Shown: piece by piece, positions 1-12,600 of the stretch | Numbering within the stretch: the first letter of the stretch is position 1 | Layout: the number at the start of each line of letters is the position of its first letter | Source: Ceratorhiza oryzae-sativae | Taxonomy: Eukaryota; Basidiomycota; Agaricomycetes; Cantharellales; Ceratobasidiaceae | Assembly (NCBI GenBank): GCA_030998015.1 | Contig: JARWMV010000009.1 | Coordinates: 248,001-312,000, forward strand | Length of the DNA stretch: 64,000 nucleotides | Reading direction: 5' to 3' | The notes under the pieces: generated by a model | What the model saw: the letters and a program-made list of their open reading frames with translations, nothing else | Told to the model about the DNA's origin: nothing | Databases searched by the model: none | Made by a program: the position numbers and the translations under genes

Positions 1-3000
1 GCTATCGATAGAGATACGAAAGGCGTGAAAAGCGTGCTCAGTCTGTTGGGCAGCATCGAGAGCTGGAGGACAAAAAGGTCGTCACGGATAGCTCGAAAGA
101 CCAGAAAAAGGCGTATTTATTGCTGAAATCAATTGACGCCCGACAAATAACGTCGATCATCGTTGGGTAGACTAGTGCCTTGCATGCTGTCTGAGTAGGG
201 TCCAAGCATCAAAAAGGCCAACTTCGGCCACACTTGCCAGAGACCAGAACACATCACTGAGTATAACGAGGGCGTCATATATGAAGCCACTCCGGCTTCA
301 GCAATAAATCAGCATCCAAGTTCCAAACACTTTTTCAAGCTGGATTTTGTGGAGGAGGTACATGCAGGTAACTGATGCTTATGGACCGCGCAAAACAATC
401 GATGACATCGGAATCGTGGCGGAACGCTAGGGCGCTTGGAACTGACAGGATTGATTGAAAAATTACGAGATTACAATATTCGAGAGGTTATTAATAGCCG
501 GTAAAGGCCAAGAAACCCACCAGATGGAGGCTAGAACTGGCCAGCTTGGCGTAAACCAAGTGTTTTAGTGCTGAACTAGGCGACTCCACGAGACACATCA
601 TTCAGTCACCAAGGGGCGTGTTCTGGGACATTGTTTCCCCAAAGACCATCTCTTCACACGTACTCTGAAGGGTTTATGAGAAGCAATTTCGCAGCTCTGG
701 TTTTTGGCAAAGTGAAGTTACCAATCACCCTAATCACAGAGGCGGCGGCGGGGAGCCGAATCCAAAGATTAGGCGATGGAAAAGAAACACACAAACAGAC
801 AGCTTCTTTATCCATTTTCTTACGGTTTGGCCCTCGGTCTGTGGTAGGGCGATGTGCGAGTGGTGCACATATGTCGGGACTAGCGGAAATCGTGTATCCT
901 TAAGTGTGTGTGTTTATTTACATATAGGAATGGCCATGTTCAAATGGGTAAGAAGCGACAAGCCACAACACATTACGGTCTTACAACGTGGAGCCGTCCA
1001 CTCAAGCCAGAGTGGGAATGCGGCAGGACACGGTGAGTGAAATCGAAGCACCGAACTGCGAGCAAACCCTAGGTAGAGTGGCCAAGTGGATGGCAATAGA
1101 CGTACAATTGGATGGGGGGGGGGAAGGGAAGGAAAATCGGAAACGCAAGTGACTAAGGGGAAGGTTATGGTCAGGCGCGTGACTCTGGCATGCATGTGAT
1201 GCGCCAGTTTTTAGTGGGGCCGAAGGAGACCACGTGGCCCACCTGTGCGTCTGCAGGTAAAATTAGGTTGTATGCCTCCATAGGCTAAGACGTACAGCCC
1301 CTGTTTATCGGGATTTGCGATTATGTAAGATGCTTGGTTTCCATATATTGGTACAACCAACGCCCGCACCTACATATGAATATCATGTGTATGTATATCT
1401 TTAAAGATCAATTCTGTATTGGTCGAGGATTCAAAATCCAAGAATCCAGAAATGACCAGGCACAAGGAAATGACAAATAAAACGGAATAGATTACTGGAC
1501 CCTTCCAGCAATGCCCTTGTTGAAATAAGGCCCTTTCGCCGCACATACAAGAGTATGAGCAAGAAGAATATGCCCATCTTGCGCCATTCGATCGTACCAA
1601 GGTTTGTTCAGGTCTATAAGTTTATAGACTAGCTTGTGTATATGTCACTCTACCCATGCCGCTTACTCTACTAGCGCTTCACATTATTCAGGCCACGTTA
1701 TTCGTCGTTATAACAGCTCGCTCCTGGATTTGTTTTCAACGGATCATCGAAGCGTACCCAGTGGAAAACCGGATATCCAAGGGTTGTACTTGACGCTCCT
1801 GGGGCTACTTCTGGTCTCGAGAGCTCGTTAAACTCAGACTCAGCCAAGCCTCAAAAATCTAGCTAGCATACACTAGCTCCGCCTACCTTAAAATGCCTTT
1901 GAGCACTCGCTAGATCCAAAGTAGCACGGGATACCGGGGCTACTGGCATCTATTTAGCATCCAGAAGCACCCAGAAGCATCGTTAGACAGTTGGGGCTTA
2001 TCAAGTACTAGCTAGATATTTGGGGATTGGCTGAGGAGTGTCCTGGAATCGCTCGACACCATAGTGAGATTTTTATATTTCTGAGTTTTTTATCGGCTGT
2101 TGTCTCCCTCGTCCTCTTATTTAGTATCTGGATCACGATGTAGAGTGAAATAAGTTACAGACTTCGTGATGGACTGATCGCAGTTGCTACTGGGGCCTTA
2201 GCCGTGCAAGCCGAGGCCAGTACATTTTCTCAAAAGCCTAGATACTTTATTATGATTAGCACCATCCTTCACCTCCGCCCGAGATTGGGACAAACGGATG
2301 CTGCACTCAGTCCGTCGAAAACGTGTTTATTGACAAGTTCCCCAGGTTGTTGGGGAGAGGACCGGCCGCTCATATTATTGTCCTGTACAGGCAACTCGGC
2401 GTCGTTGTCTTGCCCTTGCGGTAGTTATCGATTGGCTGCATATAAACGGACGACGTTTGACTCGGTCTGAGTGCCAAGTGCATTCGCATACATTGTTTGT
2501 TTTTCAAAATGCGCGGCTTCACTACATCCATATTATCTTTGCGCTCTATTTCACTCTTATGCATGGCTGCCAAGACCTTGCTCCCCTATCATCACCTCTT
2601 CTTGGTTTCTCTTTTGTTAACCTAGAACCACCCGATAGATGGGCCGATTCGGTTAAGGCATTGCGAGGCGAGCCATTTCAATTGGTTCGATTCCGCTCGC
2701 ACGAGAGCTTGGGAATACATTTTTGTAGCGGAAGTATCACTTCTCCAGACGGAAAATAATCGCTAAAGCCGTTGGGGGAGTCGGTGGTGATACCGGCTTT
2801 GTTGATAAGAATGGAAACTTTCAGCTCTAGGCTCGATCCGTCTGGCAGTTTCTGGATGGCAAAACGTATCTCTTTGCGGAAGCCCTTAAGATAGGACCAC
2901 TTACTAGCGGGCCTATTGAGTTTCAGTAGGTATCGAGTATATCCCGTGTGTTATTTTCTGCTAATTGAGGGCTCCTGCTCGTTTTTCTAGGCGTCTGGAG

Positions 3001-3548
3001 ACCGACCCTGTGTCTCGGCTCGCCTGGAACGGGTATTTTGTTGTTTCGAATGCGACACTGGTGAGTCAGACGATCTTGTTGAGTGATTAGTTCGTGGTAG
3101 GTAGCGGATGAATGATCGTGATTAATGTTAGCTCCAATTGTTCATAGTTTGGGAAGGACACAGAGACTTGGGGTCGGGGGGAGGGGGAGTGGTTTAGTTG
3201 ACCGTGTTAGACTGCCTCAATTCTGAATTTATACGCTTCTGCTGTACCAAATGGTTCGTGTGGGTCGCAATGTATGAAATTAAGGTCAAATGTGTGAGAA
3301 TGGTTTACTGGGCACCCTTTGGGTGATTCTGGTGATCCCATTCAGTCGCTGCCTTCGACCGGCCAATCTACACGAGCCCTGTTGTGCTGAGGCTCCGCAC
3401 TGAAAATGCATTTTTGACTATAGAATAGCGTACAGCTGGTGAATGACATCTTAATAACAGCCCCTCTGTGAAATTCTCGTAATTTAGACTTGCTAAATAT
3501 ATACGGGCATTTCATCACGTGACACCTCCACGTTCTCATCCGACGACC
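1..3548. other. Stretch without a supportable gene
   Basis: No reading frame here is long enough or familiar enough to call a gene. Around 2770-3060 two short open stretches on the plus strand, separated by a possible intron ending in TTTCTAG near 2990 and followed by a good donor GTGAGTCAG near 3060, look like remnants of a coding region. The first contains an in-frame TAG and I do not recognise the family. A G-rich run lies at 3176-3192 and a poly-G at 1114-1121. The last 50-100 bases presumably hold the promoter of the YIF1 gene. Confidence 0.5.
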
Positions 3549-4871
3549 ATGTCATACTATCCTCAGCCCGGTACATCACGCTCGCCGCCTCCTCTGCAGC
3601 ATCCTATACCGACGCACCCGCCGACCGCGCCGCCAGAGCCGCCCGCGACGCCCGGGTCGCCGAGCGGATACATGCGGTTCACGTCGCCGCCGCAAAACCC
3701 GACGTCGGTGTCGCCCAATCGCCAGTACGCGCAGTATTCGGGAGGAGCATATGGCCAGCCTCCTCCGCCAGGGTACGGCCAGCCCCAGTGGCAGAGCTTT
3801 GGAGCTGTCCCCGCCGGCGCTGTCCCTGTGCCGGGCACCGCGCAGCAGCCAGCCCCGCCGGGGTTTTCGATCCCCGCGGCGGCGGCGGGCATCTGGGGCG
3901 TCGACGACATGACGGCGCAGATGGGCATGCAGCTCGGAAAGAACGCTGTCGCTGCTGGTCAGGACTATATGGAGAAAAACGTGAGTGGGTTGGTCGCCGG
4001 ACGGTATGTGATGTGTGCTGACGTGGAGAGATCAGTTTGGAGCGCACCTACTGCCGCTCTCGATGTTGAAGCACCAGTTCAACGTGTCGAATCAGTATGT
4101 GCTCAAGAAGCTGCAGCTGGTTTTGTTTCCGTGGATGCACAAGCCATGGACGAGGCGCGTGCAGAGGAGTTCGGATTCGCAGGATGCGGGGCCGCCCAAG
4201 TACTTGCCGCCGAGGGATGATTTGAACAGCCCAGATTTGTATATCCCTGGTGCGTCTTTCTCTTGGCTGCATCCTGAATGTACCTGACGGGGATTCACGG
4301 TAGCAATGGCACTCGTCACCTATGTTCTTGTCGCGGCGGTCACTACTGGCGTAACCGGCCGATTCAATCCCGAGGTGTTGGGTTTGACGGCGAGCAAGGC
4401 CCTGGCGATCGTGCTTGTCGAGTGTGCGGTTGTGAGGCTAGGCTGCTACTTTTTGAATATCCAGAGCACGGGTCAGTTTATCGATCTGCTGGCGTTTGGA
4501 GGATATAAATTCGTAGGGTGGGTGGCCTTTGAATGCGTCTGTGTGATGTTGCTGAGGGCAATATCTAGGATCATTGCCACGCTGGTGGCTAGTCTCCTCG
4601 GCTTTGGGAATTTCTTATATTGGTCAGTATTCACATACTGCTTCTTGGCGAACGCGTTTTTCCTTGTAAGTATACTCTCTATGTGCCATTGCAATGGCTC
4701 TAACGTTCCCGTATCGTGTAGCTTCGCTCTCTGCGTTCGATTGTCTTGCCTGACCCCTCGATCACTCATGCCGCTCCCCTTACCCACGCCCAACGGGGGC
4801 ATCGAGTCCAATTTTTGTTTGTGCTTGCAATTATGCAAGTCTTGTATATGGGTGTACTTGTTAGAGTCTAG
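3549..4871 (+). CDS. YIF1: YIF1-family ER-Golgi vesicle protein
   Basis: YIF1 is a multi-pass membrane protein of early secretory vesicles that works with YIP1 and Ypt GTPases in ER-to-Golgi traffic. The start MSYYPQPGTS opens a Pro/Gln/Gly-rich cytosolic head of about 115 residues. The conserved core follows: a QFNVSNQYVLKKL segment, VLFPWMHKPW, then DLYIPAMALVTYVL, which begins the first of about five membrane helices, and RFNPEVLGL. Four introns are visible: donors after EKN (about 3979), after LYIP (about 4250), within YKFVG (about 4517) and after NAFFL (about 4669). Splicing them gives one uninterrupted frame ending LYMGVLVRV-stop, with the usual LRSLRSIVLP motif before the last helix. 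The length is normal for the family. No lesion is seen. Confidence 0.93.
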
Positions 4872-5181
4872 GGCCGAGTCTGTAGCGATACGATTGGAAT
4901 ATAATGGATAGAGTGCTTGATGGTGTGGGAACATGAACGCGACGCGTATCACGAATGAGACCAAGCACATAACATATCTCGAAGGCTCCCTGAAAGGACA
5001 CCCTCGCAGATCACTGCGTCTTGCGTGGCCGGCACATATTCTGTTCAGCTGGTGTTTGTTCGGATTTGCCTGGGAGTGCATTTCCAATCCCAGCGCGACT
5101 CTCTGTGTGTGCTCTCAACCACCACGCCACCTCGTCGCATCATCCACCATTCCACACTCGAGTCAAACAACAATCCCAACC
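4872..5181. promoter_or_regulatory. Intergenic region, YIF1 to FAM192A-like gene
   Basis: This 310-base gap between two same-strand genes is pyrimidine-rich with many CA and CACC runs in its last 100 bases, ending CCAACC-ATG. It presumably holds the YIF1 terminator and the downstream promoter. I see no clear TATA box and no coding potential. Confidence 0.4.
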
Positions 5182-6287
5182 ATGGAAGAAGGAAACCCCC
5201 TCTCGGGGCTCGCCGCCACCGGATCCGTCGCTTCCCGATTCGTGAGCCAGTCGGAGATTGAGAGCGCGAAAGAAAAGCGAGAGGCGGATTGGAAAGCGGC
5301 GTACGCGAGGTCGGTCGGTCGTTCTGTTTTTGTGTCGGGGCGCGGTAAAGGCGGGGAGGAGTGGTGTATTAATTTGTGGGTGGTTGTGTAGATTGGGTCA
5401 GGAGCCACCGCCTCGTCAGGCCGAGGAGGAGCAGTACGATGGGAGGTCGTTGTATGAGGTTTGTTTTTGTCGCTTGGAAATGATTGGGAGTGGTGCACTG
5501 ATGAGAGGTGGGGAGTGTAGAAGTTGCAGTCTAACAAGGTAGGAAGGGGGTGCTGTGTCTTGTTGTTTCCGAAAATAATGGGGTTCATGGGGTAGGAAGC
5601 GAAACAGGAAGAGTGGGAGCAACGGAACAAGCTCAGTGCGTGTTTGAGCGATCAGCTCATGCTTCGCGTGACAAACTGTTTTTATATAGGCAATCAATTC
5701 CGAGCACTCGACGAGGACGAGATTCATTTTCTTGATGGAATAATGGATGAAAAGATTATCAAGGAAAAGAAGAGAAAGGACGAGGAAAATGAAGAGTTGA
5801 AGAATTACAGAGAGTGCGTTGGTTCGAACGTCCCATCTGGTGTTGTTCCTCCATCCCTATTGAGCCAAACTCATCTCCACGTCGCAGAGCCGTCGCCCTA
5901 AAAGCCGCCCAACTGTCTGCAGCACCACCCTTGCCTGCGCCTGCTCCAAAGCCTAGCTCGGCATCCTTGGCTCCAGCGAAAGCGCAGCCGAAAAAGAATC
6001 AAAAGAGTTTATTAAAGGGTGCTATTGTGCGAAAACCTGCTGGGTCCAAGGCTGGATCTGCTACATCGCCTCCCGCGTCTGGTGCTCCCAAAACGACCGT
6101 GCCTGCGCCGGCTTCCCCCGCTAAATCTAGTCCTCCTAAACCGTCGTCCAGTGCGAAGGATGATAGGCCAGCTTCTCCCGCCAAAGAGAGTGAAACAATC
6201 GGCAAGAAGAGGTCTGAGGCTGCGTTGGCTGAAACTGGCGCCAAAAGTGGGGACGATGCTCAGGCGCCAAAGCGACAAAAAGTCTAG
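5182..6287 (+). CDS. FAM192A: FAM192A/Fyv6 (NIP30) N-terminal-domain protein
   Basis: This matches the NIP30/FAM192A family (human PSME3IP1, yeast Fyv6). Fyv6 is a late-splicing factor, and the human protein binds the PA28-gamma proteasome activator in the nucleus. After the start MEEGNPLSG come the diagnostic motifs FVSQSEIESAKEKREADW, QYDGRSLYE, KLQ, KQEEWEQRNK and NQFRALDEDEIHFLD, spread over five small exons with introns at about 5309-5394, 5459-5520, 5540-5595, 5636-5690 and 5818-5889. The last exon encodes a long Ala/Pro/Ser/Lys-rich tail with two KR-rich nuclear-localisation-like patches, ending PKRQKV. The N-terminal domain is intact and of family length, while the tail is low complexity as usual. 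Identification rests on the NQFRALDEDE-type signature. The exact molecular role in fungi other than yeast is inferred. Confidence 0.88.
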
Positions 6288-7106
6288 CGATCTTTCTCGG
6301 ACAGTGGCGGACTTGTTTTATCTTGTCTATAGGGATCTAATCGCTATCATATTTCAATACTGGGGTTTTTGTTTGGGCCAAGGCTGAATTGGACGCTTCA
6401 TCCGACAAGAGTTTGATCTGTGGGTGTGGTCAGTTGGGGACTCCAGCGCATGCATGATCCATCGATGCACTGTCGTAAGTGATTGGAGTCGTCGGCACTA
6501 ACAGTTTCCGTAGGTGGTGCCTACTCATAAGGTTCTGATCGTGGAGCACGACGAACGTGCACATGTGCCATATTGAGCTGTCCGAGGAGCATCGGCTGAT
6601 ACAGGACCCATCAGGCTCTTGGAATATTATGTTCGTCCGCTGGTTACTAGGCTTGGTATTACGAGAAGGTGTTTCGTATCGGATTGGCGAGCTCGTGCAT
6701 AGAGGATTTCACTGTCCGGGTATAATACGGCCAGACAACCGCCTGTTATAATCCTCGAGGCTGATGACCTCACTCGTTTTGTCGAATCTGCACAGCTAGA
6801 ACGCCGGATGATAGGGTGTATAGGCGCGAAGCGTGAGCTCGGTACAACCGCCACGTCTCGACTCGCCCTCGAGGAAGCGATTCACGTGATCTTCTATCCA
6901 GGTTCGCACGATGACCTCGGCGCACGTTGCAGCCGTGCTGGCGTCGGATTGGCCAGCGAAGGCGAGCCACCATGCGCTAACCAGGTACGGACCTATTCCT
7001 GCATCCGCTTGGCACGTCCAGGAATCGGGTCCCGCATGATGAAGGCTGCGGCCGAGTATAAGAACCCGCCGAGTCGCTTGCAATTTTGTCGTTTTGTCCT
7101 CTGACA
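6288..7106. other. Intergenic stretch upstream of alkaline phosphatase 1
   Basis: There are open stretches on both strands but none shows a recognisable domain or coherent splice structure. The TATA-like GTATAAGAAC at about 7056, some 50 bases before the phosphatase ATG, is a plausible core promoter. A fragment around 6560-6760 could be gene debris but cannot be assigned. Confidence 0.4.
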
Positions 7107-9387
7107 ATGTGGTCGACATATCTGCTTGCTCTTGGATCGGCGTCGTTTGCGTGTGCGCAGCATTATCCGGCGGCGCGCCAGGCCTCGACGTCGGTTCCTT
7201 CGTCGACGAGCCCGGCTCCTTCGTCAACGAGTCCGGCTCCGACTTGCGCCAACCCTGCGTTGCAGACGGCTTGGACATATGTTGCCCCTCCTAGGAATGC
7301 CAACCTCGACTTTGGACCACCAAACGTATGTTCATTTTTATGCCGTTTCAGCCTTGGTCTAATTTTGTGTGCTCGTGAATAGGTTCCCCAAGGCAAGGCT
7401 TCCAACGGCCAGCCCAAGCCTGGCGGGAAAAAGGGTCCCAAAAAGATCAAGAACTTCATTTTGACTATCCCTGACGGCTTCGGGCAAGTCCTTTTCGCGT
7501 GAAGAACGCTTCGATTGTGTTTCTGACAGAGTTCTCCCTCCCAGCCCGGCATCTGAGGTGTTTGCTCGTGATTTCGTGCAGTGGAACAACACCCAGACTG
7601 GATGGAATCGTCAAGTACGTAGCCAGGTTTATCGCACTAGAATACACCGAATTAAACTTTCTTGGACAGCTCGGCTCAGATACGATCCAAATCGGCTCTA
7701 TTCGCACTCGCTCGTCCGACTCGTACGTCACCGATTCGGCCGCGAGCGCCACTGCCTATTCATGCGGCATCAAAACATACAACGGGGCGATTGGTGTCGA
7801 CGAAAACGGCAACCCGTGCGGAACCGTGCTCGAGGCTGCCAAGCGTGCGGGCTACAAGACTGGGTTGGTCGTCACGAGCCGCATTACCCATGCGACCCCG
7901 GCCAGCTTTGCGAGTCATATCTATGACCGCGACCAGGAGGATAAGATTGCGGAGCAGCTGATTGGTAATCAGCCACTGGGGCCTGTTGTGGATATTATGC
8001 TCGGCGGAGGGCTGGCGTTTTTCTGGTATGTATTTCAACCGTAGCTTTTGGCGTTTCACTCATTTGGAACCATGTGTAGGCCAAATACCACCAAGGGTTC
8101 GTCTCGCAAGGACACCCGTGATCTCATTGCCGAGGCCAAACAGGCTGGCTACAACGCCTTTACCACTCGCGCCGGCTTCGACGCTCTCGGCGGAGGCAAG
8201 ACCGCCAAGATTCCTTATCTCGGTGTGTTCACGCCTGGGCACATGTCCTACGAGGTCGATCGCGACCCCAAGCTGGAGCCGAGCTTGCTGGAGATGACTA
8301 AGACGGCTTTGGAGACTCTGAAGCAGGCAACAAAGAATAGCAACAAGGGATACTTTATCGTGAGCGCTATGTTTTTGAGCAGGATGATGTGGTATTAACA
8401 TCGCGCGTAGATGGTCGAGGCTTCGGTACGTTTGCTTGGGGATCCAGCTCGCCCTTTCCTTTTGGCTAATATTTCACCTAGCGCATTGACCATGCAGGCC
8501 ATTCGAATGATCTCATTGGGCACCTGCATGAGATCATCATGTATAACACCGTCGTCGACTACCTGAAGACGTGGGTCGACTCGAACGACGACACTGTCCT
8601 TATTGGCACCGCCGACCACGAATGCGCAGGTTTGACGCTCGGCGGAATCGTCACCACCGGCGAATACCAATACAACCCTGCCCCGCTCGCCGGCGGCAAG
8701 CACTCGAGTAGCTACCTCGCCGCCCAATGGGCTGCCTACAACGGGAGTGATCCGGATGGCTATTTGACGAGTTTGTTCTCGCAGTATGGTATCACCGATG
8801 CCAAGTACGTGTTCCTATTTTCGTGAGATTGGGAAGATGTTGATCGGGTGATTAGTTCGACCGAGATTCAGGTTGCCAAGGACCACAAATCGAGCGCTTC
8901 GTTCAACGATATTCATTTCGGACAGTCGTTGACTCGTCGTGCGATGGTCAAGTGGGCGACTCTTGGTCATACTGCCGTTGGTGAGTTGGACGTCCACAAA
9001 CGACGAACACTCGTGTTGATCGCTGCATAGACGTGAACTTGATTGGATATGGACCCAACTCGGACCTCCTGCGCGGCAACCACGACAACACCGGTACGTC
9101 ATTCGAAAAATCTTATATTCTGACCCAACTCTAACTAAACATACCAAAACACAGAGGTTGGTTTGTTCATCAACGACCAGCTCCAGCTCGATCTGCCCTC
9201 GGTCACCAAACTTCTGAACGACAAGAAGAACGAAGACTGGTTGGTGAACAAGGTTGGACGTGACAAGGTCGAGGTAAGTCTTGACCAAGATCATGCGCGG
9301 AGATGGCTTTTATTTATCCGCATGAATGAACAGCACGGTGTCAAGTCGGGTGCAAAGAGGAGGTCGTTGGCTCATCAGCATAACTAG
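7107..9387 (+). CDS. Secreted alkaline phosphatase, copy 1
   Basis: This is a phosphomonoesterase of the alkaline phosphatase superfamily, releasing phosphate from organic esters with two zinc ions and one magnesium. MWSTYLLALGSASFACAQ is a signal peptide, followed by a Ser/Thr/Pro linker with an SSTSPAP repeat. Catalytic and metal motifs are present: the nucleophile serine in TDSAASATAYSC, RIDHAGHSND (Asp and His ligands), GTADHEC, and GHTAVDVNLIGYGP with the third-site His. About ten exons are needed, including a 15-nt microexon (MVEAS, near 8411) and one GC-AG intron whose donor GCAAGTCC follows PDGFG near 7480. The C-terminus is short and basic with no anchor signal, so the protein is probably extracellular or vacuolar. 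A paralogue lies inverted at 29.7-32.0 kb. Confidence 0.92.
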
Positions 9388-9581
9388 GGACAGTTGGACG
9401 TTAGAAATTTGCATATATTTGATCTTCATAATACACGGTTTTCTCTTGCTTCAGACAATCTTACAAAGCGATCCAAGCTTCAATTAATCGCATAGCTTTT
9501 GCTCAGCCGTTTGAAATTCAGCGGGCATGTTGCCGAGGCCGAGCACCGCTCGAGTCACCGTCACACCGCATGACCGAGGCG

Positions 9582-9590
9582 CATAAATAG
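9582..9590 (+). promoter_or_regulatory. TATA-like box of the TPR-CHAT gene
   Basis: CATAAATAG lies 75-83 bases upstream of the ATG at 9665, a usual distance for a fungal core promoter with a short 5' leader. This is an inference from motif and position only. Confidence 0.35.
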
Positions 9591-9664
9591 GGGAGCAACC
9601 TGATCATTGAGCAGCGCAGGATCTCCCGCCCCGTATTATCTGACTTCAGCAGGAGGGAAATCCA

Positions 9665-12600
9665 ATGTCTTTAAACCCAGAGAATGCTCCACGTGACCCT
9701 ACGGTAAGTCATAGCAACGCCTGACGTACAGTCGATAGTTGTTGATCCCCCTCAGGCGGATATTGATGGCCAATATATTCAGCAAGACGGTGGATCGCCT
9801 TTGAACAATATTTTCGGACCACTGGTGCGTATAACGATCCTAGGCGATTGGGTCTACGTAACTGACCCTCAGTATATACTTGTGATCTAGGAAAGCGAAG
9901 ATGTCAAGCTGTTCGACACTCTCATTTCGCGTCTCATGAAGCCGGGGCATTTCGGCACCGGTGAACTTGGCGACGGATGCTTGCTTCAAGCCGCTCATCT
10001 GCTGAGAGGACGCAACCTCATCCCGATCCTTGCTCTCAAAGCACTCGAAGGAATCAACGAGAAGTTAGAAAAAAAAATAGCTATATTTTCTCTAAATTGC
10101 ACGAGGAAGGGATCCCTGATGCATAACGACGTAGATGAAGCGACGTTTTTAGATCTTATCGCTAGTTGTTGCATCAAACAGTTCCGACGTCTGAATTCCG
10201 TTACCCTGGTCGAAATAGCAATTGAATGCTACGAGCGAAAGCTGACTCTAGAATTGCCCGATCCGGAAGATATTGCCCGTACTTTGACCGTTCTCGGGGG
10301 GTTATGCTGGACTCGATCTGACATGCTTCCAAGTCTCTCTCACGTGGAGACTGCGATCCGATACCTCGAACAAGCGGCCGAGTCTACATCTGAAACCCAC
10401 CCGATGAGGCTCGAAATTTTCCGAGATCTAGGGCTTTCACACCGAGGCCGCTTTGAGATCCTTCAGGAAACTAGAGACATTGATTTGGCGATTTCGTATC
10501 ATGCTCAAGCTGTTGCGATCGTGGTACCCGATGAGAGCAATCCGGAAACATTGACGCATATTGGACATTTAGGGAACTCGCATCTCAGGCGGTTCCAGCG
10601 CCTAGGCGAGCCGTTGGATTTAGACAACGCGATTGCATGTCATGATCGAGCTTCGTCTTTGACACCCGACAGTCATCCGTTCAAAGGAGGGATGCTCACC
10701 AACTTGGGAAGCAGCTACTTGTGTAGATTCAGACGTTCGGGACGAATCGAGGATTTGGATCGAGCAACCGAATGTTATACCAACGCGGCCCATCTGGCAC
10801 CAGAACAAGATCCAAATCGGTACAAAATCCTTTTAGGTCTGGGTACTTCCCATCGGACTAGATTCGACCACACAGCAGAACTCATAAATTTAGATCGAGA
10901 GGTTCAATCAAATCATGATGCGCTTCTGCTCACCCCAAAAGGACATACTAGTCGGCTAGCAGTGCTCCTAGCCTTGGGAGATTCTTGCAATAGAAGATTC
11001 GGGCATCTCAAAGATACTACCGATCTTGAGCATAGCCTAGCTTATTTCAACGAAGCAATTGAACTGATGCACCCAGAAAATCCCGAACTTCCGAGGACGA
11101 AGGAGCAGCTGGCACATTTATATCGCAAGCGTTTCGAGACATTGGGAGACACCAAGGACCTCGATACGGCGGTGACGCTTGGCCAGAACGCTGCCTCGCA
11201 AGGGGCTCATCTACTTATCGATAGGCTGAAAGTCCTTCAAGGACTTGGGCTATCCTTTGCCGATCGATACGAGCGATTGGGAGAGTTGCATGATCTTGAC
11301 CAAGCGATCGCATATACTCGTGAGGGCCTATCGCATATACACGTGCAAGATCCTTCCCGAATCGGCTGGCTCCATAACCTTGGCGCTTTGCATGGCACTC
11401 GGCTCATTTATCTTGGCGATCAAAACGATCTGGATACGGCTACAGATTGTTATGAACAAGCAATATCGTTGATGCCTGATGACCATCCTGAAAAGCCAAT
11501 TATACTTCATGGTCTCGGGAATTTGCATTCCAGGCGATTCTGGCGGCTTGGCAGACTCGAGGATGCCGACAAGGCAGTTAACCACCTGACTTCGGCTGTA
11601 CTGGGCTTGCCCGATGATCACCCGGCCAAAAAAATGACTGTGATGAACCTCGGTTTAGCGTACAGAAGCCGATTCAATCACCTCATGCTTGTTCCAGACA
11701 GCGATAGGGCCATCACGTATCTCAATCAAGCACTTGCGTTGGGCGCTGAAGGGCTACCCGAAAGGCAGGCTGAGGCACTGCATGCTCTGGGAATGCTTCA
11801 TTATGAGCGGTTTGAGCGGCTGAAGAACCGCATTCATCTAGATACCGCTCTTGAGTATTTTCATCGGGCAGTGTTCTGCACGCCCAATGGCCACCCGAGA
11901 AAGGCAGCTAGAATGGAAAGTCTAGGGTCGGCGAATATGAGGCGTTTCAAAGACTCGGGGGATGTCTCGGATATGGAGAATGGCATTAAACTGCAGAAAG
12001 AAGCTTTGTTACTGATTCCTGACGGGAATTCACAGAAACCAAACTTCTTGAACAACCTGGCGACATCTTATTCCATTAGCTTTGGCGTTCTGGTGAAATC
12101 TCTGACTTGGACGCTGCGATTGCTTACTCGACAGAAGCTGTTTTACTGACGCTTTCAGGCGATCCAAGAAGAGTCGAGTTTCTGGGAAATCTAGGTGGCT
12201 CTCATTTCGCTCGTTATAGTCTCCTCCACGAAAACCATGATGCTTTGTGTGCAGCAGAGTATTTCAGGCAGGCGGGTCATTCATCCTCTGGGCAACCGCT
12301 GCTGAAGTTCGAGATGATGCATCAGTGGGTTAGGACCTTGGTTGCGACAGACTCTCCCTCCGTGTTGGATGCATATACCGCACTAATGGAGTTGATACCT
12401 CAAGCCGTCTGGTTAGGCTACACGGTTGAACGTAGATATGAGCAAGTCCTTGGGATCGGAGCAGTCGGAATCGAAGCCGCTTCGTTTGCTGCCGCCTCGG
12501 AGAGGTACGGCCTCGCACTGCAGTGGCTAGAGCAAGGGAGATCGATTGTCTGGGGCCAATTGCTTGAACTTCGCACGCCTCTCGAAAGTCTTAAGGCAAT

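Noticed and set aside
2680..2700. Possible tRNA gene (GGTTCGATTCC, a perfect B-box)
   Set aside because: The five-base T-stem does not pair on both sides, no acceptor stem or A-box fits, and no anticodon loop is visible upstream.
3563..4047. Long minus-strand frames opposite YIF1
   Set aside because: They mirror the GC-rich, Pro/Gly-rich YIF1 head and have no domain or splice support.
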